Below, in pieces: positions 27,802-36,213 of a stretch of DNA of 64,000 bases. The translations under genes and the position numbers were made by a program. Numbering within the stretch: position 1 is the stretch's first letter; every line of letters begins with the position of its first letter. A model generated the notes under the pieces. The model was not told where the DNA came from, did not search any database, and saw only the letters and a list, made by a program, of their open reading frames with translations. Source of the stretch: CmP2 sp052084925 (GTDB lineage: Bacteria; Actinomycetota; Actinomycetes; Actinomycetales; Micrococcaceae); assembly GCA_052084925.1 (NCBI GenBank), contig JBQDEV010000013.1, positions 1 to 64,000 on the forward strand, in the 5' to 3' direction.

Positions 27802-28137
27802 TCAGGGCTTCGTCAGGGCCAGCACCGCTCGGTCCACGGCCCAGACGACGACGCCGAGTATCGCGACGATCCGGAATTCCAGCAGCCACAGCCCGAGACC
27901 CGCGCCCAGGAACAGCGCCGCCTCGATCAGCAACGCCGCCCACCCCGGCAACGACACGGCGGCCTTCGGTGAGAGGAACAGCCCCCAGATCACCGATACC
28001 GCCACGATCGCCAGGACCGCCACCACCCATCTCCACCCGGAGTCAATCACCGTCCAGGCCATCAACCCCACCGCAGCGAGCAGGCAGAGCTCCAGCGCAA
28101 ACCGCACCGTCAGTGCCACCCCACGGATCGCCCTCAT
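27802..28137 (-). CDS. YrdB-like (DUF2568) small membrane protein
   Basis: A 111-residue hydrophobic protein with four transmembrane segments. FALELCLLAAVGLMAWTV and the VIWGLFLSPKAAVSLP loop are typical of the YrdB/DUF2568 family, whose function is unknown. Its ATG overlaps the stop of the upstream gene (28134-28865), so the two are translationally coupled. Confidence 0.8.
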   Translation of the reverse strand: MRAIRGVALTVRFALELCLLAAVGLMAWTVIDSGWRWVVAVLAIVAVSVIWGLFLSPKAAVSLPGWAALLIEAALFLGAGLGLWLLEFRIVAILGVVVWAVDRAVLALTKP

Positions 28138-28865
28138 CCTCGCCCCTCAGCCCGTGTCCAAGGCCGCCAGGCACCGTTTTCCGTCCCGGCGTTGACCTCC
28201 GCGAGCCGGGCACTGATCCGTTTCAGGTCCGGCTTCGGCAGGTCCTTGGCGGGGGACTCGCCGCCCTCCCAACCCTGGTCGTCCGGGCGTTCAAGACGGT
28301 ACCCCACCGTCTGGCCCATCCCGACAGTTACGCCCATGCCCCGTTCGTAGCGGATCTGTGGCAAGCGGGGTGGAGAGACGAATTCGCGCAGCCCTCCAGC
28401 CACCACGCCCAGCACGTGGGTCTCCAGCTGTTCCGCCATCGATTCCCAGTCCTCATCGCAGGCATCGCAGCCGCACGTGGGATGGATGAAATCGGCAAGC
28501 AGGCCGGCGATCACGAGCACACTGGGGTAGTCCGTCAGCACCACGGTGAGCGGGGCAGCCAGCGGATCGGCAGGCGTCAGCCGCACCGCCCGCACCACGT
28601 GCTCCAGCGACGGCGGATGCCGGAAATCCGCGCACACGTGGGCGCCCTCTTCAATACTGACGTCGTAGGTCTCGGCAAGGTGCTCAATCAGCGCCTCGGC
28701 CACCGTGTGCAGCGGCGCGAAACGCTCAAGATGGGTCTCGACTTCGTAGCGGTCTTCCGGTGGCTGACCATCGGTGTCGGCCCAACGGTTGCCGTAGTCG
28801 ATCACCCGGCCCGCTTGGTCATAGAACTCGACCGGTTCGATGTGCGGTCGAATGTAGCCTGTCAT
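28134..28865 (-). CDS. Conserved hypothetical protein, resembles DUF6226
   Basis: Start chosen at the ATG at 28865 (TGYIRPHIEPVEFYDQAGRV follows), 243 residues; a start 36 bp upstream is possible. The protein is soluble, with a tyrosine/proline-rich beginning, a middle FIHPTCGCDACDEDWES segment whose cysteines could bind a metal, and a polar end. I recall similar sequences as DUF6226 but am not certain. No function can be given. It is translationally coupled to the YrdB-like gene. Confidence 0.6.
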   Translation of the reverse strand: MTGYIRPHIEPVEFYDQAGRVIDYGNRWADTDGQPPEDRYEVETHLERFAPLHTVAEALIEHLAETYDVSIEEGAHVCADFRHPPSLEHVVRAVRLTPADPLAAPLTVVLTDYPSVLVIAGLLADFIHPTCGCDACDEDWESMAEQLETHVLGVVAGGLREFVSPPRLPQIRYERGMGVTVGMGQTVGYRLERPDDQGWEGGESPAKDLPKPDLKRISARLAEVNAGTENGAWRPWTRAEGRG

Positions 28866-28875
28866 ACCGATCAGA

Positions 28876-29493
28876 CTACGGCGCGCCCCGCTCCCCGGCA
28901 TCCTTCAGCATCTCGACCAGATGCAACACATTGAGCTGAACGATGGGGAGTTTTCGCGTCTGCGCAAACACCTCACGGTAACGGACCTCCTGACCGTTCG
29001 ACCGGTGACGCCGCTCTATATCGGCAAGCAACTCCAGCAGCCCTCCGAGGACGAACTGCACCGTGGATCGCGCCTCCGGCGTGAGCGTATCGAGGTCGAG
29101 GTCGAAAGCCGCGGCCCAAATATCGACGAGCGCTCCCTTGAGGATCTCCCGCAGCTCCGCGGTGGAATGCGGTCCGGCGACGATCACCATACGCGCGAAA
29201 TTCTCGTCGTTCGCGCCCTCGTCGATGAGACGATCGACCTCCTGTGATCCGATCGAGAACCCCTCCGCGATCAGCCGGGGCACCCCCGAGACCATCAGAT
29301 GGGTGACCGCGCTGTGCGCCAGATCGCCCAGATCCGAGTAGTGGTAGTAGAACGAGTTCCGGTTCACCCCGGCCGCGCGCACGATCGCGCTGATGGTGAT
29401 CCCCGGATAGGGCGTCTGTCGCAACTCGTTGAAGAACGCCGCCTCGAGTCGCTGCACCGCAGACGGTCCCTGATCCTGCCGCGGTCGCCCCAT
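28876..29493 (-). CDS. TetR-family transcriptional regulator
   Basis: Start placed at the ATG giving MGRPRQDQGPSA (29493), 205 residues. The N-terminal helix-turn-helix (ITISAIVRAAGVNRNSFYYH) is clear; the rest is a helical ligand domain. It is divergent from the YhgE-like membrane protein gene at 29646, and the intergenic stretch around 29570-29590 (TTGTACAGAGTGTC region) is a plausible operator. It probably represses that export-type gene. Confidence 0.82.
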   Translation of the reverse strand: MGRPRQDQGPSAVQRLEAAFFNELRQTPYPGITISAIVRAAGVNRNSFYYHYSDLGDLAHSAVTHLMVSGVPRLIAEGFSIGSQEVDRLIDEGANDENFARMVIVAGPHSTAELREILKGALVDIWAAAFDLDLDTLTPEARSTVQFVLGGLLELLADIERRHRSNGQEVRYREVFAQTRKLPIVQLNVLHLVEMLKDAGERGAP

Positions 29494-29645
29494 GAGAAGC
29501 ACCCCCTCTCCACTGCGAAAACCCTCGTCGCCGGCCAGAAATTGGGCAGCATCGGCGACTCTGTCCGTTTTTATTGTACAGAGTGTCTAATAATCTGGTT
29601 CCCGTCAAAGCCGAACTCACGGCGCCTCTGAAAGGACACCCCACG

Positions 29646-30740
29646 ATGGAAAAACTCGGAGCAGGAAAATACGCGCTGCCCGCGCTGGCGGTCGCCCTGG
29701 TGGGCTGCGTGATGGCGCTGCTGTTCTACCCCATGCTCAACATGGCACCCAAGGATCTCCCCTTCGCCGTGCTGTCCCTCGATGAGGGTGCTTCCACGCC
29801 ACAGGGCGAGATCAATGCCGGGGCGATGGTGGTTGAGCAGCTGACCAGTTCCGACACCACGAACGACGACGCCGCTCCGATCGCCTGGACCCAGGTCGAC
29901 ACCCAGGAGGAACTCGACGCCGCCCTGGCGAACAACGAACTCTACGGTGCGCTGACCGTTCCGGCCGATTTCACCCAACAGCAGGCAGCCGCCCAGGCCG
30001 AGCAAGCCAGTGCGCCCCGCGTCGACGTCGTGCTCGACCATGCCAAGAGTCCGCTGATGGCCACCCAGCTGCAGACCTCGATGGGCTCCCTCTTCGCCGA
30101 GCAGGGCCTGGAAGCCAACATCTCCGTCATCAACACCGGCCCCGCAGATTCCAGCTCCGCCTCACCCATGGCGAGCATGATGAGTCAGCAGATCGGAGTC
30201 ATGCCGCTGATGATGATGTCACTCATCGGCTCCGTACTGCTCACCCGCCTCTTCCCGCGGGGCGCTGCGTCGTCCACCGGGAGTCGCTTCGCGGTGCTGG
30301 GGCGCCAGCTCGGCTACGCCGCCGGAGTCTCACTGCTGGTGGGTCTGGTCTCGGTGTGGCTGCTGAATGGACTCGTCGGTGCTGCCGCACCCTTCTGGAC
30401 GACGACGCTGTTCCTGTGGCTGGCCAGCATCGCCGTCATGGCCCTCTTCCTCGGCGCCTTCAACCTGGCCACACCGATCGGCGTCCTTGCCGTGCTCGGG
30501 CTGCTCATCGGCGGCATGATGACCGGTGTCCTCACCGCCGAGGTGCTGCCGGCTTTCTGGGCCGACTGGATCCAGCCCTGGGCACCGCAGGCGTTCATCG
30601 GCGAGGGACTGCGAGACATCCTCTACCGCGGGGCCGAGCTGCTGCCTCGGGGCGGTGGCGGACTGCTGGCTCTGGGCGGCGTGGGTCTCGGCCTGGTGGC
30701 CGTGGCCGGGCTCCTCCCTCGGCGTCAGGTCAGGGCCTAA
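29646..30740 (+). CDS. YhgE/Pip-like ABC-2 type membrane protein
   Basis: Start chosen at ATG 29646 (EKLGAGKYALPALAVALVG follows), 364 residues. One N-terminal membrane helix is followed by an external domain of about 170 residues (FAVLSLDEGASTPQGEINAG, then LYGALTVPADFTQQQ) and five C-terminal membrane helices. This layout matches the YhgE/Pip and ABC-2 permease-like proteins (some export drugs or act in type VII secretion). No ATPase is encoded in the same direction. A divergent TetR gene suggests inducible expression, for example by toxic compounds. Confidence 0.75.
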   Translation: MEKLGAGKYALPALAVALVGCVMALLFYPMLNMAPKDLPFAVLSLDEGASTPQGEINAGAMVVEQLTSSDTTNDDAAPIAWTQVDTQEELDAALANNELYGALTVPADFTQQQAAAQAEQASAPRVDVVLDHAKSPLMATQLQTSMGSLFAEQGLEANISVINTGPADSSSASPMASMMSQQIGVMPLMMMSLIGSVLLTRLFPRGAASSTGSRFAVLGRQLGYAAGVSLLVGLVSVWLLNGLVGAAAPFWTTTLFLWLASIAVMALFLGAFNLATPIGVLAVLGLLIGGMMTGVLTAEVLPAFWADWIQPWAPQAFIGEGLRDILYRGAELLPRGGGGLLALGGVGLGLVAVAGLLPRRQVRA

Positions 30741-30755
30741 CGGTCGCGTCGAGCG

Positions 30756-31556
30756 TCAGGCCGTGCGGATCGTGCGTCGGCGCACCGCGATCAGACCCAC
30801 CACCGCGCAAACGACGGTGCCCGCCATCAGCGAAGTGATACCCACGACGTCGAATCCGCTCTCCAGAGGCTGCTCCCCCAACGCCCAATGCCAGGGCGAG
30901 ACCGCGCTGACGTCGCTCAGGGAATCGATCAGCGGCAGCAGCGCGTGCACGAGGTAGCCCAGGATAAGTACTGCGCACGCGCCGCCGAGCACGGCCCCGG
31001 AACGCAGCCCGAGGCCCGCGAGCGCAAGCACCACCGCCGCATGGAACAGAGCCAGCAGGAACAGACTTACCGAGACGGCAAGGACACCGGAGACGTCCAG
31101 ATCCATCTCCAGCGCCGCGCCGCCGACACCGATGGTCGCGCCGAGCAGAACGCTCACCCCCGCGAGGACCAGGGCGACGGCGAGGAAACGGCTCAGGTAC
31201 ACGCTGAATCGACTTACAGGCAGGGCCAACAGGAGTTCCAGGCGCCCGGCGTCTTCATCGCCCGCCGTCAGGGTGTTCATGTGCAGGATACCGAGCATGC
31301 TGATCAGCAGCGGTAGGAACAGAGCATAGAGGTTGCCGTTGAGGAACCCGGCCGGGGACGACAGCGCTTCGAGACCGAGTGCCGCGATCACCTCCGGGGA
31401 CATCGCCGTGACCAATGAGTCCAAGGATCCCGACTCGTTCATAGCCGGCCACACGGCCAGGACCGACGCGACCAGGATCAGCAGCGCAGCACTCCAGATC
31501 AGCGCGCTGCGTCGCTGGGCGCTCAGGCTCCGGGTGAGCAGTTCGGTGTACATCAT
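30756..31556 (-). CDS. ABC-2 type exporter permease
   Basis: A 266-residue protein with six transmembrane segments and an ABC-2 layout (ELLTRSLSAQRRSALIWSAA; GDEDAGRLELLLALPVSRFSV; a C-terminal LMAGTVVCAVVGLIAVRRR). Its start overlaps the stop of the ATPase gene at 31553 by 4 bp, so the two form one exporter. The ATPase and a TetR gene upstream on the same strand make a three-gene operon. Confidence 0.85.
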   Translation of the reverse strand: MMYTELLTRSLSAQRRSALIWSAALLILVASVLAVWPAMNESGSLDSLVTAMSPEVIAALGLEALSSPAGFLNGNLYALFLPLLISMLGILHMNTLTAGDEDAGRLELLLALPVSRFSVYLSRFLAVALVLAGVSVLLGATIGVGGAALEMDLDVSGVLAVSVSLFLLALFHAAVVLALAGLGLRSGAVLGGACAVLILGYLVHALLPLIDSLSDVSAVSPWHWALGEQPLESGFDVVGITSLMAGTVVCAVVGLIAVRRRTIRTA

Positions 31557-32509
31557 GCGCCCCTTTCAGTGCCCGTCTCGACCCTTGTTATGGTCTCCGT
31601 TTCGGCCCGCGGGGCGGTGTCCTCGGTGCGGTAGTAGGCCAGGAAGGCCGTTTCCAAGTCGGGCTCCGGAGCCGTCAGCGAGGCCAGGTCGTAATCGGAG
31701 AGTGCCCGCATCAGCTCACGCGGTGGACCCGACCAGTGGATCTGCAATTCGCCGTTTCGCGGGGAGCGCACCGAGTCGGCGCCCGACAGCGAGGCGAGAT
31801 CAGCCAGTGCGGGGACCCTGTCGCGGAAGACCACGCGGAATTCTTGGGTCGCCCCGCGACGCAACTCCTCGGTAGTGCCCTCCGCCACCACGGCACCCGC
31901 GCGGATCACGACGATGCGGTCGGCGACGCGCTCCACCTCGCTGAGAATGTGCGAGGACAACAGCACGCTGGTGCCTGCGGTCGTCACCTCGTCGAGAATC
32001 GACATGAACTCGCTCTGCACCAGCGGGTCCAGGCCATTGGTGGGCTCATCCAGGATCAGCAGCTCAGGGCGGGACATCAGGGCACCGACGAGCGCGAGTT
32101 TGCGCCGGTTGCCCGTCGAGAGTCCCCGCACGTGACGATCGACCTGCACCCCCAGTCGCGTGATGAGCGCATCGCGGAAGGACTCGTCCACGCCACCGCG
32201 CAGCCTGGCCCAGCTCTTCAGCGTCGCTGCCACCGTCAGCCGATCGTCGAGTCGCAGTTCTCCCGGCGCATAGCCCACCCGCGCTCGCACGGAGTGTCGG
32301 CGCAACGGGTCGTTCCCGAAGAGGCGAACGGAACCGGCGCTGGGCTGGGAGAGGCCGAGCATCATCCGGATCGTGGTGCTCTTGCCGGCCCCGTTCGGCC
32401 CCAGGAATCCCAGCACGGTGCCGGGCTCGAGCTCCAGGTCCAGGTGATCGACGGCGGTGACGCTGCCGAATCTCTTGGTCAGTTGCTGGCAGTGGATGAT
32501 CGGAGGCAT
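31553..32509 (-). CDS. ABC exporter ATP-binding protein
   Basis: A 318-residue ATPase: Walker A GPNGAGKSTT, signature LSTGNRRKLALVG, Walker B LLILDEPTNGLD and switch HILSEVERVADRI. The C-terminal 80 residues form the extension common in drug or antibiotic exporters of the DrrA/CcmA type. It pairs with the permease at 30756-31556 and lies 2 bp after the TetR gene stop, so it is part of the tetR-ATPase-permease operon. Confidence 0.9.
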   Translation of the reverse strand: MPPIIHCQQLTKRFGSVTAVDHLDLELEPGTVLGFLGPNGAGKSTTIRMMLGLSQPSAGSVRLFGNDPLRRHSVRARVGYAPGELRLDDRLTVAATLKSWARLRGGVDESFRDALITRLGVQVDRHVRGLSTGNRRKLALVGALMSRPELLILDEPTNGLDPLVQSEFMSILDEVTTAGTSVLLSSHILSEVERVADRIVVIRAGAVVAEGTTEELRRGATQEFRVVFRDRVPALADLASLSGADSVRSPRNGELQIHWSGPPRELMRALSDYDLASLTAPEPDLETAFLAYYRTEDTAPRAETETITRVETGTERGA

Positions 32510-32511
32510 GG

Positions 32512-33159
32512 CTACTCCTTGCTCGGGTGCTCCATCGCAGACTGCGCCGCCGTGAGGATGGAGTCATCGGTGTAGAAACCGTGAGTGAACAGTTCCAGCA
32601 GGGGAACCGTGATGCGCGCGACGACCTCGGGGGTGAGTTCCTCTTCCCCGCAGGCGCGGGCGAAATGCCGCCCCAGCACCAAGGGGGCGAGGCCGATGAG
32701 CGAGAGCAGCAGGGCACTGCCGTGTTGATCGGACTGCGGGCGAATGATCCCGGCTTGCTCCTGTTCCTGCATCCCCTGGAGCGTGCCCTGCAGGATTCCG
32801 TCGAAGAGCTCCGCGGCGGCACCGGAATCGTCAGTGGTGAGCAGGCGGGCCAGATAGCGCAGCGCCGGGCCGTAGGCGTCGAGATCGTTCAGCGCCGCCT
32901 GAATGGACTCGATGGTCGGTGCGGTTCCGGCGGAGCCGTCGTCCTCCACAGTGAACAGCGCGGTGACATGCGCATTGCACGCGGAGCGCAGACCGTCCTT
33001 GTCGCCGAAGTGGTGAATGACGAGCGCGGGGCTAACGTCGGCAGCCTGAGCGATCATTCGCATGCTGGTTCGCTCGAATCCGTGCGTTCCGATGAGCTCG
33101 ATGGCGGCATTGCGGATACGAGCTCGGGCCGTCAGGTCATCGGAGAAAACTGAACGCAT
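32512..33159 (-). CDS. TetR-family regulator of the ABC exporter operon
   Basis: Start chosen at the ATG at 33159 (RSVFSDDLTARARIRNAA follows), 215 residues, because a start at 33189 would lie over the operator. The helix-turn-helix is FERTSMRMIAQAADVSPALV. A TetR-like ligand domain follows. It is the first gene of the operon with the ABC exporter and an operator-like inverted repeat (33169-33186) lies just before it, so autorepression of the whole operon is likely. Confidence 0.85.
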   Translation of the reverse strand: MRSVFSDDLTARARIRNAAIELIGTHGFERTSMRMIAQAADVSPALVIHHFGDKDGLRSACNAHVTALFTVEDDGSAGTAPTIESIQAALNDLDAYGPALRYLARLLTTDDSGAAAELFDGILQGTLQGMQEQEQAGIIRPQSDQHGSALLLSLIGLAPLVLGRHFARACGEEELTPEVVARITVPLLELFTHGFYTDDSILTAAQSAMEHPSKE

Positions 33160-33168
33160 GTTAACTAT

Positions 33169-33186
33169 ACTAAACGTTCGTTCAGT
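33169..33186. promoter_or_regulatory. Operator-like inverted repeat before the TetR/ABC operon
   Basis: ACTAAACG-TT-CGTTCAGT (7 of 8 pairs) lies 10 bases before the TetR start. The AACG/CGTT core is common in TetR operators. It probably controls the operon on the minus strand and perhaps the divergent reductase gene at 33243. Confidence 0.55.
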
Positions 33187-33242
33187 CACTGTCGAGAATT
33201 TTCTGCCACGATAGAACCCACACTGCAGGGAGGGCGGACACC

Positions 33243-33803
33243 ATGGCGCGCTTGATCTATTCGATGATCGTTTCTATCGACGGATTCGTGACTGATGCAC
33301 AGGGTCGCTTCGACGATTGGGCACGTCCCGACGAAGAAGTGCTCGAGGCAATCAACCACGACGACGCCCAGGTGGGGACTCTGCTCTACGGCCGTCGCAT
33401 GTACGAGATGATGGCCGTCTGGGAGACTGATCCGGCAGTGGCGCTGCAGTCACCCGAGTCAGAAGTCTTCGCCCGCTCCTGGCAGTCGAAGGAGAAAGTC
33501 GTCTACTCCACGACCCTGGACAGCGTCAGCACGAGGTCCACGCGCCTGGAGCATCGATTCGATCCTGGGCAGGTCCAACATCTCAAGCAATCACGCGACC
33601 ATGACATGACCGTCGACGGACCGACCCTGGCGGCCGAGGCGTTCCGCCACGGGCTCGTCGACGAACTGCACTTGCTGGTGTGCCCCATCGTGATCGGTGA
33701 CGGCCTGCGTATGCTGCCGACCTCGAGAATCGACCTGACACTGCACAACGAGCGCCGGTTTAGCAATGGAATGGTCCAACTCAAATACCAGGTCACTCCG
33801 TGA
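33243..33803 (+). CDS. Dihydrofolate reductase-like (RibD C-terminal domain) protein
   Basis: A 186-residue protein with the RibD C-terminal/DHFR fold: RLIYSMIVSIDGFVTDAQGR at the start, LLYGRRMYEMMAVWE in the middle, and LVDELHLLVCPIVIGDGLRM near the end. It likely binds NADPH and reduces a small heterocyclic substrate that cannot be named. The ribosome site GGGAGG is close to the ATG. It is divergent from the TetR/ABC operon. Confidence 0.85.
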   Translation: MARLIYSMIVSIDGFVTDAQGRFDDWARPDEEVLEAINHDDAQVGTLLYGRRMYEMMAVWETDPAVALQSPESEVFARSWQSKEKVVYSTTLDSVSTRSTRLEHRFDPGQVQHLKQSRDHDMTVDGPTLAAEAFRHGLVDELHLLVCPIVIGDGLRMLPTSRIDLTLHNERRFSNGMVQLKYQVTP

Positions 33804-33832
33804 CCACAGTCTGACCAGACAACGCACCTGCC

Positions 33833-34771
33833 CTAGGAAACGTCCAGTACTCCACGGTTCCTGACCCGGACGGCGAGCAGAGCGGAACCGATCACAACCA
33901 GGCCGCCGATGACGGTCTGCCATCCGATATGTTCCCCGAGGAGCAGTCCCGCCCAGAGGATACTCAGCACCGGTTGCGTCAGCTGAATTTGGCTGACATG
34001 CGCCATCGGGCCGATAGCCAGACCGCGATACCAGGCGAAGAAACCGAAGAACATGCTCACCACGGAGAGGTACGCGAAAGCGCCCCATTCAACCGCAGTA
34101 CCCGTGGGTGGATGCTGGACTACGGCAATACCCGCCAGCAGGATCATCAGCGGCGAGGCGAGCACAAGGGCCCAGGAGATGGTCTGCCACGAACCGAGCA
34201 CACGGGAGAGCAAGCCGCCCTCTGCATAGCCGATCGCGCACGCGATCACCGCAGCGAACAGCAGTGCATCGGAGGCACGAATGGCGCCGCCACCGCCACT
34301 CTGAAGCATCGCAAAGAGGACGGCCGCGGCCGCGCCGAGTGCGGCGGCGGCCCAGAACGAGCGTCCTGGACGCTCGTCCGTGCGCAGGACCGCACAGACT
34401 GCAGTAGCGGCAGGCAGGAGCGCGATCACCACAGCGCCATGGCTGGCCGAAGCGTTCGTCAAAGCGAATGAGGTCAGCAGCGGAAATCCGACAACCGCGC
34501 CGCCCGCGACAACGCCGACCTGCAACCATTGCCGACCCTGTGGAACTTTCTGTCGGGTGAGAATCAACGCCGCCGCGGCGAGCAATCCAGCGATCACAGC
34601 GCGGCCGGACCCCACGAAGAGGGCTGACATGTGCCCGTTCTCGACGGCGATGCGGGTAAACGGCACTGTGAAGGAGAACGCCGTGACGCCGAGCAATCCC
34701 CACCCCAAACCAGAACGGGATGTGAGTAGCGGTTTCGCTACTTTTATAGTAGCGGTATCATTAGGTTTCAT
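33833..34771 (-). CDS. EamA/DMT-family transporter
   Basis: Start placed at the ATG at 34771, 312 residues; the frame is open further upstream. About ten transmembrane segments in two EamA repeats are seen (GWGLLGVTAFSFTVPFTRIA; GAFAYLSVVSMFFGFFAWYR; LTQPVLSILWAGLLLGEHIG). The start codon overlaps the start codon of the divergent MocR-type gene. A downstream TTG near 34710 would leave room for a shared promoter and would drop only a non-conserved leader, so the true start is uncertain. It probably exports a small metabolite under control of the MocR protein. Confidence 0.82.
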   Translation of the reverse strand: MKPNDTATIKVAKPLLTSRSGLGWGLLGVTAFSFTVPFTRIAVENGHMSALFVGSGRAVIAGLLAAAALILTRQKVPQGRQWLQVGVVAGGAVVGFPLLTSFALTNASASHGAVVIALLPAATAVCAVLRTDERPGRSFWAAAALGAAAAVLFAMLQSGGGGAIRASDALLFAAVIACAIGYAEGGLLSRVLGSWQTISWALVLASPLMILLAGIAVVQHPPTGTAVEWGAFAYLSVVSMFFGFFAWYRGLAIGPMAHVSQIQLTQPVLSILWAGLLLGEHIGWQTVIGGLVVIGSALLAVRVRNRGVLDVS

Positions 34772-34784
34772 GTACAACAGTAGC
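34725..34784. promoter_or_regulatory. AGTAGC repeat array between the EamA and MocR genes
   Basis: AGTAGC occurs at 34725-34730, inverted at 34737-34742, and again direct at 34748-34753 and 34779-34784. The first and third copies continue as GGTTTC and GGTATC, making a 12-bp direct repeat with a 23-bp period. MocR/PdxR regulators often bind such direct repeats. A TATCAT -10 for the plus-strand gene falls within the array. Confidence 0.55.
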
Positions 34785-36182
34785 AGTGATCGTGTTGTCG
34801 CCGCACTCCGCGAGTGGATCGCCACGGCGACTGCGGGAACGCAGCTACCATCGACGCGCCAACTGGTCACCGAATTCGAGGTCAGCCCGGTCACGGTGCA
34901 GAAGGCACTCCGAACGCTCATCGGTCAGGGGCTCATCGAGTCGCGACCGGGCGTCGGAACCTTCGTGCGAGCGATCCGCACCGCACGCCCGAGCAACTAT
35001 GACTGGCAGACAGCAGCGCTCGGCACACGTCAGAACCCTCCACCCAGTACTCCGTCCGCGTTGCGGACGGTGCCGAACGACGTGATTGGGCTCCATTCGG
35101 GCTACCCCGACCGGGATCTCCTCCCTGAGCGACTCGTTCGCGCCGCTTTCGCTCGCGCGGGCCGCAGTGACGCCGCGGTCAGTCGCCCGCCCACCGCAGG
35201 GCTGCCAGAACTGCAATCCTGGTTCGCCTCTGAACTCCAGTCAGTGACCCCCGCTGGCCTCGTGTCTCCGGCCGCCAGAGATGTCGTGGTTCTGCCAGGC
35301 AGTCAGAGCGGCCTCAGTACGCTTTTCAGGACTCTGGTCGGTCCCGGAAGGCCGCTGCTGGTGGAGTCACCCACCTACTGGGGCGCACTGCTCGCCGCCG
35401 CACAAGTCGGGGTGCAGCTCGTCCCAATCCCTTCCGGGCCGAACGGGCCGAGTACAGACGACGTCGCTCGAGCATTCGCGCAAACTGGAGCGCGAGCGTT
35501 CTACGCACAACCGAATTTCGCCAATCCCACCGGGAGCCAATGGTCGGTAGAAACGGGTGATGCCGTGCTCGGTATCGTCCAGGAGCACGGTGCATTTCTC
35601 ATTGAAGATGACTGGGCGCACGATTTCGGGTTTTCGGCTGATGCGGTGCCCGTCGCAGCCCGCGACGACAGCGGGCACGTTGTTTACCTTCGCTCACTCA
35701 CCAAAAGCGTGTCGCCCGCAGTGCGCGTGGCGGGCCTCATAGCTCGGGGCCCTGCCCGAGATCGTGTCCTCGCCGACACTCAGGCACAATCGATGTACGT
35801 CAGCACTGCCTTGCAGGCGGTCGCGCTCGACGTTGTCACCCAACCCGCATGGCGCACTCACTTGCGAGACGTGCATCACCAGCTCCAAGCACGCCGTGAC
35901 CTGTTGGTTGCAGCGCTGCGCGAGAGCGCACCGGCTACGCACCTCGAGACAGTGCCACGCGGCGGGCTGCACCTCTGGCTGCGTCTACCCGATGAGACGA
36001 ATCTGCACCAGCTCATCCGCGACTGCGAGGATCAAGGTGTCCTGATTGCGGGAGGCGACGATTGGTTTCCAGCCGAGCCCGCCGGGCGCTACCTGCGCCT
36101 TAACTTCTCCGGCCCGAATCCCAGTGCGTTCCCGGAGGCCGCCCGTATCATCGGGCAGAACATCCTTCCGACGCGTCACTAG
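34770..36182 (+). CDS. MocR/PdxR-type regulator (GntR helix-turn-helix fused to aminotransferase fold)
   Basis: Start at ATG 34770, 470 residues. Residues 1-75 form a GntR-type winged helix (STRQLVTEFEVSPVTVQKAL, then LIESRPGVGTFVR). Residues about 110-470 resemble a class I aminotransferase: FYAQPNFANPTGSQWS, EDDWAHDFGF and YLRSLTKSVSPAVRVAGLIA with the PLP-binding lysine. Such proteins use PLP-bound ligand sensing and often control vitamin B6, GABA or transporter genes. The start codon overlaps that of the divergent EamA gene by 2 bp, so the mRNA may be leaderless. It likely controls that transporter. Confidence 0.85.
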   Translation: MYNSSSDRVVAALREWIATATAGTQLPSTRQLVTEFEVSPVTVQKALRTLIGQGLIESRPGVGTFVRAIRTARPSNYDWQTAALGTRQNPPPSTPSALRTVPNDVIGLHSGYPDRDLLPERLVRAAFARAGRSDAAVSRPPTAGLPELQSWFASELQSVTPAGLVSPAARDVVVLPGSQSGLSTLFRTLVGPGRPLLVESPTYWGALLAAAQVGVQLVPIPSGPNGPSTDDVARAFAQTGARAFYAQPNFANPTGSQWSVETGDAVLGIVQEHGAFLIEDDWAHDFGFSADAVPVAARDDSGHVVYLRSLTKSVSPAVRVAGLIARGPARDRVLADTQAQSMYVSTALQAVALDVVTQPAWRTHLRDVHHQLQARRDLLVAALRESAPATHLETVPRGGLHLWLRLPDETNLHQLIRDCEDQGVLIAGGDDWFPAEPAGRYLRLNFSGPNPSAFPEAARIIGQNILPTRH

Positions 36183-36213
36183 GCCGAAACGTTCCCGTCC
36201 CAGCCCTCAGTCC

